NCBI GenBank assembly: GCA_965203195.1
Contig: OZ241860.1
Location: forward strand, 1,426,001-1,490,000
Length of the DNA stretch: 64,000 nt
Source of the DNA: Bin87 sp965203195
Lineage (GTDB): Bacteria > Chloroflexota > Dehalococcoidia > Lucifugimonadales > UBA3495
Direction: 5' to 3'
Within the stretch, counting starts at the first letter, position 1. Each line of letters begins with the position of its first letter. A program made the translations under genes and the position numbers. This document shows, in pieces, positions 24,951 to 35,600 of this stretch. The notes under the pieces were generated by a model, which saw only the letters and a list, made by a program, of their open reading frames with translations, made no database searches and had not been told where the DNA came from.

Positions 24951-25319
24951 GGCCTGCGAACTGCTTTTATGACAGTTGTTGCGACGCGGCGCTAAGGCTG
25001 CGAACTGGCCCATATCGGCCCAGGCATCCTCGGGATACATCATCCCGTGTTGCGCCAGACCGGCGCCGGCCCGGGATCTGGCGAAGCCGGCAGTTAGCGT
25101 CACCTTGCCTGGCATTTCCGCATCCATACGATGTACGGCGTAGATCAGTTCAGCATCGCTGTTACAGGGACGTGCGCGCCGTTTTACCACGGCGCGCACG
25201 GCAGACACGGTGGCGTCTCCAATCAGCTCCGAGCCGGCCGCCAGGTTGTACGAGGCAAACTCCCGCCCGGCGGCGTCAAGGCAGTCCTGCGGAGTTGGAG
25301 CAATTTTGCGGGGCGCCAT
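24951..25319 (-). pseudogene. Probable gene fragment, hypothetical
   Basis: A minus-strand frame starts at ATG 25319 with AGGGGGG about 6 nt upstream and an extended -10-like TGGTACAAT further up (minus strand, about 25362-25354). Its first ~115 residues have codon use like the neighbours and look protein-like (CLDAAGREFASYNLAAGSEL, AELIYAVHRMDAEMPGKV). Past about 24960 the frame stays open but is only the antisense of the HNH gene. I read this as the 5' part of a gene whose remainder was replaced by the HNH segment. No family recognised. Confidence 0.4.
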
Positions 25320-25391
25320 CAGCGACCCCCCTGAAGATGGTAAGGGTATGGGGATTGTACCACCTCAGCACTGACCAGTGACCGATGCGCT

Positions 25392-25420
25392 TTGACAGCA
25401 GGATTACGCCCGGCTACCAT
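25392..25420 (+). promoter_or_regulatory. Predicted promoter of the recQ-like / dprA-like operon
   Basis: TTGACA at 25392-25397, a 17-nt spacer and TACCAT at 25415-25420 lie 30 nt upstream of the RecQ-like ATG at 25451. The -35 is exact and the -10 is four of six. Confidence 0.6.
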
Positions 25421-25450
25421 CCGGCGCAGGCGACTACGGAGGCAACGAAA

Positions 25451-27514
25451 ATGGACTACGACGCAAACCGCGCCCTCCAATTGCTTCGCATCGGCTCGGG
25501 CGTAGCCGATGCGGCGTTTCGCGCTGGGCAGGAAGACGCCATTCGCCACGTCGTTGAAGGCCGGGGCAACTTGCTCGTGGTCCAGAAAACGGGCTGGGGC
25601 AAGAGCTTCGTCTATTTCATCGCCACCAAGATGCTGCGCGAAAACGGCGCCGGCCCAGCGTTGCTGATTTCGCCCCTCATCGGCCTGATGCGCAACCAGA
25701 CCGTCGCCGCCCGCCGCATGGGTGTACGCGCCGAAACCATACACTCCGACAACCAGTCGGAATGGGACGCCATTACCAGGCAGTTCACCAACAACAACCT
25801 GGACGTCCTGCTCATCTCCCCAGAACGCCTGGCGAACGACGACTTCAACAACAAGGTCCTGAACAAGGTCCTGATGCCGGTGTCCAGCCGGGTTGCCATG
25901 CTGATCATCGACGAGGCCCACTGCATCTCGGACTGGGGGCACGACTTCCGCCCTGACTACCGGCGGATTGAACGCATCGCGCAAAACTTGCCGTCAAACG
26001 TCCAGATGCTTGGAACCACGGCCACCGCCAATAACCGGGTGATGGATGACTTGCGCGAAGTGCTTGGCCCCAACATCGATGTGATGCGCGGCGAGTTGAG
26101 CCGTCCATCGTTGTTGCTGCAAACCCTTACACTTCCGGGCCAAGCGGAGCGTTTAGCGTGGCTGGCGGAACGGATCCCGGAGATTGACGGTTCCGGGATA
26201 ATCTACGCCTTGACAGTCCGCGACGCCGGCCTCGTAACGCGTTGGCTCCAGTCCCGTGGCCTCAAAGTACAGGAATACACTGGTCAATCCGAAAACAGGG
26301 GCGAATTGGAAGATGCGCTGCTGGCAAACCGTGTCAAGGCACTGGTGGCAACCACTGCATTGGGAATGGGCTTTGACAAGCCGGATTTGGCGTTTGTCAT
26401 TCATTACCAAACTCCGCAATCGGTCGTTCATTACTACCAGCAGGTGGGGCGCGCCGGGCGTGGTTTGGAAGCCGCCCACGGTGTGCTTTTGAGCGGGGCA
26501 GAGGATACGGAAATCACGGACTTTTTCATCCGCAACGCATTCCCGACCCCGGACGAAGTGCAACAGGTGATTACCGCACTGGAACAGGCACCGGCCGGTC
26601 TTTCGGTGCCTGAATTGCTCCAGGCTGTCAATGTCAGGCAGGTGCGCATTGAGCAGACCGTTAAACTGCTTTCGCTCGAAGCGCCGGCGCCAATCGCCAG
26701 GCAAGGTGCGAAGTGGCAATTGACGGCGGCACGGCTGGACAACTCGTTCTGGGAACGGGCGGAACGCCTAACCGCTTTGCGCTATCGGGAACAGCGGGAA
26801 GTGCAGGAATATGTCGCGTTGGATTCGGGACATATGGCATTTCTAATCCAAGCTCTGGATGGCGACCCGGAAACGGTGACGCGACCAGACTTGCTCCCGC
26901 TTTCGGAAACCACGACCAAGGGTACGGTACTCCAGGCCGTCGAATTTCTCCGTCGTACCAGCATACCGATTGAACCCCGCAAGCGATGGGAATGGCCTAA
27001 CCGCAGAAACATCCCAGTGCAACAGCAAGCAGAACCCGGCCGCACGCTGTGCTATTGGGGCGATGCCGGATGGGGTAATCTGGTCCGCTCCGGCAAGTAC
27101 GTGGACCGCCGATTCGCGGATGAGTTGGTATCGGCCTCGGCGCAGCTGATACGGGAATGGCAGCCCAGCCTGGCGCCGGCTTGGGTGGCCTGCATTCCGT
27201 CGCGGCGTCATCCCAACTTGGTGCCGGATTTCGCCGAGCGACTGGCGGATGCACTGGGGTTGCCTTGCCACCGCTGTCTGGTCAAAACCGCCGACCGGCC
27301 GGAGCAAAAGTCCATGGCCAACAGAGCGCAGCAGGCGCGGAATGTGGAAGGCGCCTTCGGCTTTTCGCAAGATCCGGTATTGCCTGGACCTGTCCTGCTG
27401 GTGGACGATATGGTAGATTCCCGCTGGACATTCACCGTTGCGGCTTCGTTGCTGCGGGAACAGGGTTGCGCCGCCGTGTTCCCTTTCGCACTGGCCAACA
27501 CCGGAAGCGGGTAA
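25451..27514 (+). CDS. RecQ-family helicase fused to a phosphoribosyltransferase domain
   Basis: The protein has 687 aa. The start at 25451 is chosen for GGAGG (25438-25442) with an 8-nt spacer; an ATG at 25385 in frame lacks one. The N-terminal half is a superfamily 2 RecQ-type ATPase: Walker A TGWGKS (~47-52), DEAH (~154-157), a GTTATA motif (~189), and QQVGRAGRG of the second lobe (~329). RecQ zinc-binding cysteines are not evident. The C-terminal part (~545-687) is a ComF-like phosphoribosyltransferase with ACIPSRRHPN and the PRPP loop VLLVDDMVDSRWT (~650). The fusion is followed 5 nt later by a DprA-like gene, so the two are probably co-translated. RecQ unwinds DNA and DprA-like proteins bind single strands or nucleotides, so joint action on foreign DNA (uptake or defence) is inferred. 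Confidence 0.85.
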   Translation: MDYDANRALQLLRIGSGVADAAFRAGQEDAIRHVVEGRGNLLVVQKTGWGKSFVYFIATKMLRENGAGPALLISPLIGLMRNQTVAARRMGVRAETIHSDNQSEWDAITRQFTNNNLDVLLISPERLANDDFNNKVLNKVLMPVSSRVAMLIIDEAHCISDWGHDFRPDYRRIERIAQNLPSNVQMLGTTATANNRVMDDLREVLGPNIDVMRGELSRPSLLLQTLTLPGQAERLAWLAERIPEIDGSGIIYALTVRDAGLVTRWLQSRGLKVQEYTGQSENRGELEDALLANRVKALVATTALGMGFDKPDLAFVIHYQTPQSVVHYYQQVGRAGRGLEAAHGVLLSGAEDTEITDFFIRNAFPTPDEVQQVITALEQAPAGLSVPELLQAVNVRQVRIEQTVKLLSLEAPAPIARQGAKWQLTAARLDNSFWERAERLTALRYREQREVQEYVALDSGHMAFLIQALDGDPETVTRPDLLPLSETTTKGTVLQAVEFLRRTSIPIEPRKRWEWPNRRNIPVQQQAEPGRTLCYWGDAGWGNLVRSGKYVDRRFADELVSASAQLIREWQPSLAPAWVACIPSRRHPNLVPDFAERLADALGLPCHRCLVKTADRPEQKSMANRAQQARNVEGAFGFSQDPVLPGPVLLVDDMVDSRWTFTVAASLLREQGCAAVFPFALANTGSG

Positions 27515-27519
27515 ATCCG

Positions 27520-28794
27520 ATGAACGCCGAGCTGTCGCCCAACACTCAGGCAATTTTGCTGCTGACCGCGCCGTTGCTTGTCGGCAAAGGCAAATCGCCG
27601 GCGCGTCCGTTAACCACACCGGAGTATGGCCAACTGGCCCAATCTCTCCGGGCCGCCGGCCGCGAACCCGCCGACTTGCTAACATCCGGAGAGCGGAAGT
27701 TTCTGTCCGAAGTGGCGCCAGGTTTTGATAGCGCAAGAGTAAGCCAGTTGCTGGAACGCGGTTTTCTGCTCAGCTTGGCAGTAGAGCGTTGGCAAGAGCG
27801 CGCCATTTGGGTAATCAGTCGCGCCGACCCATCTTACCCTCCGCGCTATAAGAAACAGCTGGGCAACGCGGCCCCGCCGGCGCTGTACGGATGCGGCGAT
27901 GCCGCCCTGCTTAACGGCGGTGGGTTGGCGGTGGTTGGCTCGCGCGCTGCCGGCGAGGCAAGTATGGAGTACGCCGACAGAGTCGGGCGGCTGGCGGCCA
28001 GCGCGCAGTGCGCGGTTATATCCGGCGGCGCGCGCGGCGTGGACCAAGCGGCGATGCGCAGCGCCTGGTCGGAATGGGGCGCTGCCATCGGCGTGCTGGG
28101 CGACCGGCTGGGGAAAGCGGCTCTGGACCGGGGCAATCGCGATGCGCTAATGGACGGCCGCCTGGCGCTGATTTCTCCTTACGACCCTGAAGCCGGCTTT
28201 AATGTCGGCAACCTGATGCAGCGCAACAAACTGGTGTACGCTTTGGCCGATGTTGGACTGGTGGTTGAATCCGATTACCGTAAAGGAGGCACTTGGGAGG
28301 GAGCCGTTGAGCAGCTGGACAAGTTGCGTCTGGTTCCCATTTACACCCGCTCACAAGGCGAAGTTGGGCGCGGGCTGAAAGCGTTGCAACGAAAAGGGGC
28401 TATGGAATGGCCCAACCCGCAGACTGCTGATGAATTCAGCCAGGTTATGGCTGGATTGCTTCTGCCTCAAAAATCTGACGCCGCAAGTCAAGGGGCCTTG
28501 TTCCCGGAAGGCAAAACGGAACCCCAGTCTCTATCCGGTGGTGTTGTCAATCAGCACGCTGCGCCGGATGCACTGAACAATCATAATGTGGTGGCCGAAA
28601 TGCCGCCGGGGGATGCCCTCTTTGCCAAGGCGGAGGAATTGCTGAATGCCATTGAAACGCCATTGCAAGATGATGATGTAGTCAAGTACCTACAAATTAC
28701 CAAACGACAGGCTCAGGAATGGTTGCAACGACTGGTACAGGAAGGAAAATATCGGAAGCAAACCAGGCCGACTCGTTATACCAGGATTATCTAA
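27520..28794 (+). CDS. DprA/Smf-like DNA-processing protein
   Basis: The protein has 424 aa and starts 5 nt after the helicase stop, behind a GGAAGCGGG purine stretch. A Rossmann-type DprA/Smf core spans roughly residues 95-300, with LAVVGSR (~136), ISGGARGVD (~167) and RKGGTW (~254), the family signatures for nucleotide/ssDNA binding. The Gly-rich ligand loop is intact. A C-terminal winged-helix-like segment (VVKYLQITKRQAQEWLQRLV, ~385-410) ends the protein, as in longer DprA homologues. Canonical DprA loads RecA on incoming DNA. Here the pairing with a RecQ-phosphoribosyltransferase fusion and the island context suggest a dedicated accessory system, not housekeeping competence. Confidence 0.82.
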   Translation: MNAELSPNTQAILLLTAPLLVGKGKSPARPLTTPEYGQLAQSLRAAGREPADLLTSGERKFLSEVAPGFDSARVSQLLERGFLLSLAVERWQERAIWVISRADPSYPPRYKKQLGNAAPPALYGCGDAALLNGGGLAVVGSRAAGEASMEYADRVGRLAASAQCAVISGGARGVDQAAMRSAWSEWGAAIGVLGDRLGKAALDRGNRDALMDGRLALISPYDPEAGFNVGNLMQRNKLVYALADVGLVVESDYRKGGTWEGAVEQLDKLRLVPIYTRSQGEVGRGLKALQRKGAMEWPNPQTADEFSQVMAGLLLPQKSDAASQGALFPEGKTEPQSLSGGVVNQHAAPDALNNHNVVAEMPPGDALFAKAEELLNAIETPLQDDDVVKYLQITKRQAQEWLQRLVQEGKYRKQTRPTRYTRII

Positions 28795-28825
28795 CGCGCC
28801 CCGCCGATAGGCGGCCTACCGCAAC

Positions 28826-28870
28826 GGTGTTTTCAACACGCGCTGGCATCGGATTTTTGGCCCCGCCGCC
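28826..28870 (+). repeat. Dispersed repeat copy B (partial, ~45 bp)
   Basis: GGTGTTTTCAACACGCGCTGG... GGCCCCGCCGCC matches the first half of copies at 24535-24622 (inverted) and 55751-55838. It sits in the 140-bp gap between the DprA-like and PaREP1-like genes; nothing else is visible there apart from the Shine-Dalgarno of the next gene. Confidence 0.6.
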
Positions 28871-28934
28871 GTATGGTAGTATCTAATGGCGGCATTATGC
28901 CAGCCCCGCAACGCCAGCCACTGGAGGCATCCAA

Positions 28935-29444
28935 ATGACTACCGCCACTGCCAACGCCACCGCGTCTTACCCCGCCCCGGACATCGCCGCCGCCGTCGCC
29001 CGCGCCCTGGCCGCCGCCCGCGACCGACCCCAGCCGACCCTGGACCGCTACCGCACCGCCCAAAAATACGCCGGCATGGCCCAGGATTTCCGCGCCGGCG
29101 CCTGGGAGCATCTGGACAAAGGCGACCTGCCCCAGGCATCCAACAAGGCGTGGGGCCTGGTAGCGGAAACGGTCAAGGCCATCAGCGCTCACCACGGCGG
29201 CATCATCCACTCCCACCGCGCCATTGCCGAAGTGGTTGACGAGTTGTCCCAGCTGGCCGGAAGCGCCGGCGACACGGAAACCCAAAACTGGATCAGCGCC
29301 ATCTTTCTGACCGCCAGCAGACTCCATATCAACTTCTACGAAAACGAAATGCGGGCGAACACGGTCAGGGGCGGCCTCGTCTTGTGCGAGCAGCTTTCGG
29401 AAAAGCTCTACGAGCTGTTCTACCCGGCCGGCCAGAACCCCTAG
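28935..29444 (+). CDS. PaREP1/HEPN-like helical protein
   Basis: This 169-aa protein has GGAGG (28923-28927) seven bases before the ATG. The core (AWEHLDKGDLPQASNKAWG, then AVKA-type helix, a conserved His-containing turn, and LHINFYENEM) matches the PaREP1/PaREP8 family of archaeal and bacterial helical proteins, which are HEPN-related. An Ala-rich N-terminal extension of ~30 residues precedes it. Molecular function is unknown for the family; HEPN proteins are often RNases or toxin partners, but no R-x4-6-H catalytic motif is certain here. It is 140 bp downstream of the dprA-like gene, in the same orientation, and 160 bp upstream of the second giant gene. Confidence 0.65.
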   Translation: MTTATANATASYPAPDIAAAVARALAAARDRPQPTLDRYRTAQKYAGMAQDFRAGAWEHLDKGDLPQASNKAWGLVAETVKAISAHHGGIIHSHRAIAEVVDELSQLAGSAGDTETQNWISAIFLTASRLHINFYENEMRANTVRGGLVLCEQLSEKLYELFYPAGQNP

Positions 29445-29495
29445 CCCCCGGCCCGGCAGCCCCCCAAACACGCCCCGCCCAACCGCCGGCCCCTA

Positions 29496-29525
29496 TTGCC
29501 GGCCGTTGCCGGCCTGGTGTATCAT
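29496..29525 (+). promoter_or_regulatory. Possible promoter of the second giant gene
   Basis: TTGCCG (29496-29501), an 18-nt spacer and TATCAT (29520-29525) resemble a sigma70 promoter. Its layout is like the one before the first giant gene (TTGCGC-17-TATACT). A start near 29532 would give a leader of about 70 nt. Moderate match only. Confidence 0.4.
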
Positions 29526-29603
29526 CCCTACGCCTTGACTGACCTGACAGGCGCGCCACCCTGCGCGCCTACTTTTGCTGTGCACTCACGGAGCCGAACT
29601 ACA

Positions 29604-32600
29604 ATGCTGAACCTGAATCCCAACCGCCGCCACCTACCTGCCCTACCCGCTTCTACCCCCCCCCCCCCCCCCCCCCCCCCCCCGCAACAAGGGTTGGCAA
29701 AACTACGCGCGACTCACGGCCCTGGCCCTGCTCCTGCTGGCAGTGGCAGTGGTGGCCGGCGGTCTGCTGGGCCCGCCCCACGCCGGCGAAGCCGCCTTTG
29801 TCGCGCAGACCACGACCGACTACGACACGGACGACGACGGCCTCATCGAGATCACAACACTGGCGCAACTGGACGCCATCCGCCACGACCTGGACGGCGA
29901 CGGCTTCTCCCTCGTCGCTGCTCACGGAGCCGCCTTCCCCAACCGGAACAACAACATCGGCTTTCTAATGGGCTGCCCCTCGGGAGCCTGCCGCGGCTAC
30001 GAGCTGATGGCCGACTTGGACTTTGACACCAACGGCAACGGCAGAACCCACATCAACGGCACGGGCGATAACGGCGATACCTATTACACCACCACCACCG
30101 GAACCGGCGAAGGCTGGAACCCCATCGGCGGGCACACGGGTACCTCAACCCAGTTCACCACCACCTTTGAGGGCAATGACCACACCATCTCCAACCTGTA
30201 CATCAACCTGGACACATCTGCTGATACCGACGGCAGGAGAGTTGGCCTGTTCGGCGGCATCGGCAGCAGCGGTACGATTCGCAACCTGGGCCTGGTGAAC
30301 CCCTATGTCAAAAACACGCGCAGCGGCGACGGCACCCTCATCTACTACGGCGCGCTGGCCGGATTTAGCTCCGGCGCCGTGAGCCGCGCCTATGTCTCCG
30401 ACGGCCAGGTTACCGGCGGCCAGACCAACACGGGAACCAACATCAACTATGTTGGCGGTCTGCTGGGTAGCAACGCCGGAACCGTCGGCGACAGCTACGC
30501 TACCTGCGATGTCACAGCCACCGGTGGGAACTTTGGCACGGCCGGCGGCCTGCTCGGTCGCAATGACAGCACGGTGCGCCGCAGCTATGCTACGGGAACG
30601 GTGACGTCCGACTATCACGCGGGCGGCCTGGCCGGGCTTTCCCGGAGTGCCAGCGGCCAGATAATCGACAGTTACGCCACCGGCAATGTCTCCACCACCG
30701 GCGAAGATGTCGGCGGTCTGGTGGGCCGGAATGACAACGGCGCCGATATTATTAACAGCTACGCTACCGGCGATGTCAGCGTCGCCGGCACCGGCGGCCA
30801 TCAGGGTGGTCTGGTGGGGGAACTTGCCACCTCCGGCTCGACCGTGACCGGCAGCTACGCCACCGGCGCGGTCTCCACCGCCACCGACGACAACGATCTG
30901 GGCGGTCTGGTGGGATTTATGCAAACTGGCGGGATAGTTATCGGCAGCTATGCCACCGGCGCTGTCTCCACCACCGGCGACAGCAACAATCTGGGCGGCT
31001 TGGTCGGGAGGACACAAAGCACTGGGACGTCCATACTCGCCAGCTACGCCACCGGCCAGGTATCCACCACCGGCGGCAGTACCAACAACCTGGGCGGACT
31101 GGTGGGATATATGCTTGCCGCAAGTACCAATATACGCGCCAGCTACGCCACCGGCGCGGTCTCCACCACCAACGGCAGTACCAACAACCTGGGCGGACTG
31201 GTGGGCCGCATTCGGCTCTCCACCGTCAACGTCGCAATAGCTGCCAGCTACGCTGCCGGCGCGGTCTCCGCCAGCGGCGGCAGCGGCAACGATCTGGGCG
31301 GTCTGGTGGGCGACACCACGCCATCTGGCGCAGGCAATCGGCAAGTTTTCACCAATACCTATTGGGACAACACCGCTGCTGGCACCGGACAGTCCGCCAG
31401 CGCTGGTCAAGCCACCGGCGGCAGCGGCCGGACCACAGCCGTCCTGCAAATGCCTACCGAATACGGAACCTCCCCCAGCATTTACGAGAACTGGAATGTG
31501 GACGCGGACGGGCAAACGGGCAACGATGACCCGTGGCACTTCGGTACCAGCTCGGATTACCCGATACTGCAATTTGGCTACGATGCGGTGGGCATCGCGC
31601 TACAGCAGGGTGTGACAATCACGCGGGTGGACTACGATACCGACAACGACAACCTCATTGACATCACCACGCTGGGGCAGCTGAACGGCATCCGCTACGA
31701 CCTGGACGGCAACGGGCGCACCACCGGCGCCGACTCCATAGGCTACCTGGCCGCCTTCCCCGGCGTCAGCCGCGATATGGGCTGCCCCGCCACCTGCATC
31801 GGCTACGAGCTGATGGACGACCTGGACTTTGACTACGACGAGGACGGCAGCACCCACACCAGCGGCACGATTGACCCCGGCGACGCCGTGGCCGCCACCG
31901 CCGCCTACTTCGACAGCGCCGCCGGCTGGACGCCCCTCGGCGGCCACACCAGCACGGCATCCCCCTTCACCGCCATTTTCGAAGGCAACGGCAACACCAT
32001 CGACAACCTCTACATCAACCTGTCCACCAGTGCCGCCACCGACGGCCGGCACGTGGGCCTGTTCGCCCGCATCGGCACCGCCGCCGGCGGCGCTGCCGGC
32101 ATCGTGCGCAATGTCGGCCTGGTGGATCCCTATGTGGCCAACACCCGCACCGGCGCCACCGCCGGCATTTATGCTGTCACCGGCGCGCTGGCCGGGCGCG
32201 GCAACGACACCGCCGCCATCAGCGGCAGTTATGTCTCCGGCGGCTCCGTTACCAGCACCCAGAACACCTCCACAGTGGCCGTCATCAACAACGCCGGCTG
32301 CCTGCTGGGTTACAACCTCGGGGCCGTGAACGACAGCTACGCCAGCTGCGCGGTCCAGGCCACCGGCAATGCCACCGGCAACACCGTGGACCATGCCGGC
32401 GGCCTGGCCGGGCAGAGCGAAGGCGCCGTGACCCGCAGCTATGCCACGGGCACGGCAATGGCCGACGACCAGGGCGGCGGCCTGTTCGGGGCCATGGCCG
32501 GCGGCGGCACGGTAACCGCCAGCTACGCCACCGGCGCGGTCACCGTCAGCGCCGCCGAAGGCCGGGCCGGTGGGCTGGTCGGACACCTCACCGGCGCCAA

Positions 32601-35600
32601 CACCGCCATTGCCGCCAGCTTTGCCACCGGCGACGCCACCGCCAGCGGCGGCAACGCCGACGCCGGCGGCCTGGTGGGACGCGCCAGCAATGCCGCCACG
32701 GTGGCCGCCAGCTACGCCACCGGCGCCGCCACCGTCACCGGAACCGGCGCCGCGAACAACGCCGGCGGCCTGGTCGGCGAACTCACCGGAACCAGCACCA
32801 ATGTCAACGCCAGCTACGCCGTCGGCACCGTGTCCGCCTCCGGCGGCACCGCCAACAATCAAGGCGGCCTGGTGGGCAGCATCAGCAGCAGCGCCACGGT
32901 AACCAACAGCCACTGGAACATCACCGTCAACAGCGGCTTCACGGCCGTGACCAACGTCAGCAAAACCACCGCCCAGCTGCAAGAACCCACGGACTACGGC
33001 GCCGCCGCCGCCAACGCTTTCTACAACTGGAATGTGGATCTGGACGGCGACAGCAGCGCCGATGACCCGTGGGATTTCGGCGCCACCACTGACTACCCCG
33101 TAATCAGCTACGGCGGCATCAGCCTGCGCGCCCAGGGCCGCACGCCGGTGGACTACGACGCCGACAACGACGGCCTCATTGACATCGACACCCTGGCCAA
33201 GCTCAACGCCGTCCGCCACGACCTGGACGGCAACGGCAACCACGACGGCGGCGCTGGCGACACGGCCTACAACGCCGTCTTCGCCAACCGCGACCGCAGC
33301 GCCGCCGGCCTGATGGGCTGCCCCCTGGCCGACCACGACGACGACGCGGACACCCCCAACCAGGCCCACTGCACCGGCTACGAACTGACCGCCGACCTGA
33401 CCTTTGACGAAAACGGCGATGACTCAATCACCTCCGCCGACGCCACTTACTGGAACAGCGGCGCGGGCTGGGTGCCCATTATCGACTCCGCCAATGCCGA
33501 TACGGGTTACACCGGCGTCTTTGAGGGCAACCGCCACACCATTGACTACCTGTTCATCGACCTGGCCGCCGCCGCCGCCACGCCGCTTGATGTGGGTCTG
33601 TTCGGGGAGCTGGACCGCGGCGGCGTCATCCGGGGCGTGGGCCTGACCAATGTCAGCATATCCCGGACGGTGGGCAACGACGGCGGCATCTTTGCCGGCG
33701 CCCTGGCGGGGCAGAACTTTGGTACCATCACCGCCAGCTCCGCCGCCGGCAGCGTGTCCGCCACCGACACCTCCGCCACCAGCTCCTACGCGGGCGGCCT
33801 GGTGGGGCAGAACGGCAACGGCGGCGTCATCGCCGCCAGCTACGCCGATGTCGCCGTGGCCGTCAACTCCCTCGGCGTCCGGGCCGGCGGGCTGGTGGGC
33901 GACAACACGGGCGGCGCCATCACGGCCAGCCACGCTATGGGCGCCGTAACGGCCACCGACAGCGGCGGCAACAGCGTGCTCGGCGGACTGGTGGGCCTCC
34001 ATACTCCCATCGGCTCCGGGATGGGTGCGGTGCCGGCCACCATCACGGCCAGCTACGCCACCGGCGCCGTCAGCGGCGCCGGCACGGTCATCGGCGCCAG
34101 GTTGCTGGGCGGCCTGATCGGCGGCGGCACCGGGGGGACGGTCACCGCCAGCTACTGGGACACCACCACCACCGGCATTACCGGCCTCGGCGGCGGCGGC
34201 ACAGGCTACGCCACCGCCGCCCTGCAAACCCCCACCGAGTACGGCTCGGCCACGACCACGCCGCCCAGCATTTACGCCAACTGGAACGTAGACGTGGACG
34301 GCGTAACGGGCAACGACGACCCGTGGCACTTCGGCACGGCCAGCCAGTACCCCACCCTCAAATACGGCGGCTTCTCCCCGGCGGCCCAGGGTTCCAGCGG
34401 AACCGACTATGATACCGACAGCGACGGCCTGATTGAAATCACCACCCTGGCCCAGCTGGACGCCATCCGCCTGGACCTGGACGGCGACGGCCGCCCCACC
34501 AGCGTCCTCGCCTACCGGTCCGCCTTCCCCCTGGGCGATGTGGGCAGCGACCCCGAAGTCGGCGCCGCCGGCCGCATGGGCTGCGCCTATGACGACGACA
34601 ACGACCCGGCCACCGACCCGGCCCTGGCGTGCCGCGGCTACGAGCTGATGTCCGACCTGGACTTTGACACCGACGGCGACGGCAGCACCCACACCGCCGG
34701 CGTGGGCGACCCCGGCGATGACTACTACAACGCCGGCGCCGGCTGGGCCCCCATCGGCGGCCACGGCGAAACCACGCATCAGGCGTTCACCGCCATCCTG
34801 GACGGCAACGACAACGACATTGAGAATCTGTACCTCAACCTGGAAACCGACGCCGCCAACGCCGCCACCTATGTGGGCCTGTTCGCCGACCTCACCGGCA
34901 CAGTCCGCAATGTGGGCCTGACGGATCCTTATGTCAAAAACGCGCGCAGTGGAACGGCGGCCTTCGCCCGCACCGGCGCTTTGGCCGGGCGCAACAGCGC
35001 CGGCGGCGTGGTGCGCGGCAGCTCGGTCACCGGCGGCTCCGTCACCGGCGACCAGAGCGTTGTGACGGGCGCTCCCAACAATCTGGTCGGCTGCCTGCTG
35101 GGCTACAACGCGGGCACGGTCCGCGACAGCCATGCCGGCTGCGCGGCTATGGCCACCGGGTCGGATGAAACCAGGGATCAGGCCGGCGGCCTGGTCGGAG
35201 AAAATGCCGCCATCACGGTGAACTCGGTGACGGGCGCCGGCGCCGTACGCGACAGCCACGCCACCGGGGATGTGACCGCCGACCGGAGGGCGGGCGGTTT
35301 GGTGGGTACCAGCACGACCGTGGGCCAGGTGACCGGCAGCTACGCCACCGGCGATGTGACCGTCACCGATGCCAACGGCCGCGCCGGCGGCCTGCTGGGC
35401 CGGGTCGCTTCCGGCGCCGATGTGTACGGCAGCTACGCCACCGGCGATGTCCGCGTCCGTGGCGGCAACTCCATCGCGGGCGGCCTGGTGGGGAAAGCCG
35501 ACGGCGCCGGCACCACGGTCAACGACAGTTACGCCACCGGCGCTGTGTCCGCCAGCGGGGCCGGCGTCCGCAACGTTCCGGCCAGTCAACTGGGCAACCT

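Noticed and set aside
24480..25319. Full 279-aa minus-strand frame
   Set aside because: Only the first ~115 residues look coding; the remainder is antisense to the HNH gene and the dispersed repeat.
29496..30026. 176-aa frame covering the 28-C tract
   Set aside because: After the tract it reads the giant gene in the wrong frame (Pro/Arg-rich, no domain); only its codons from ATG 29604 to the tract are treated as real.
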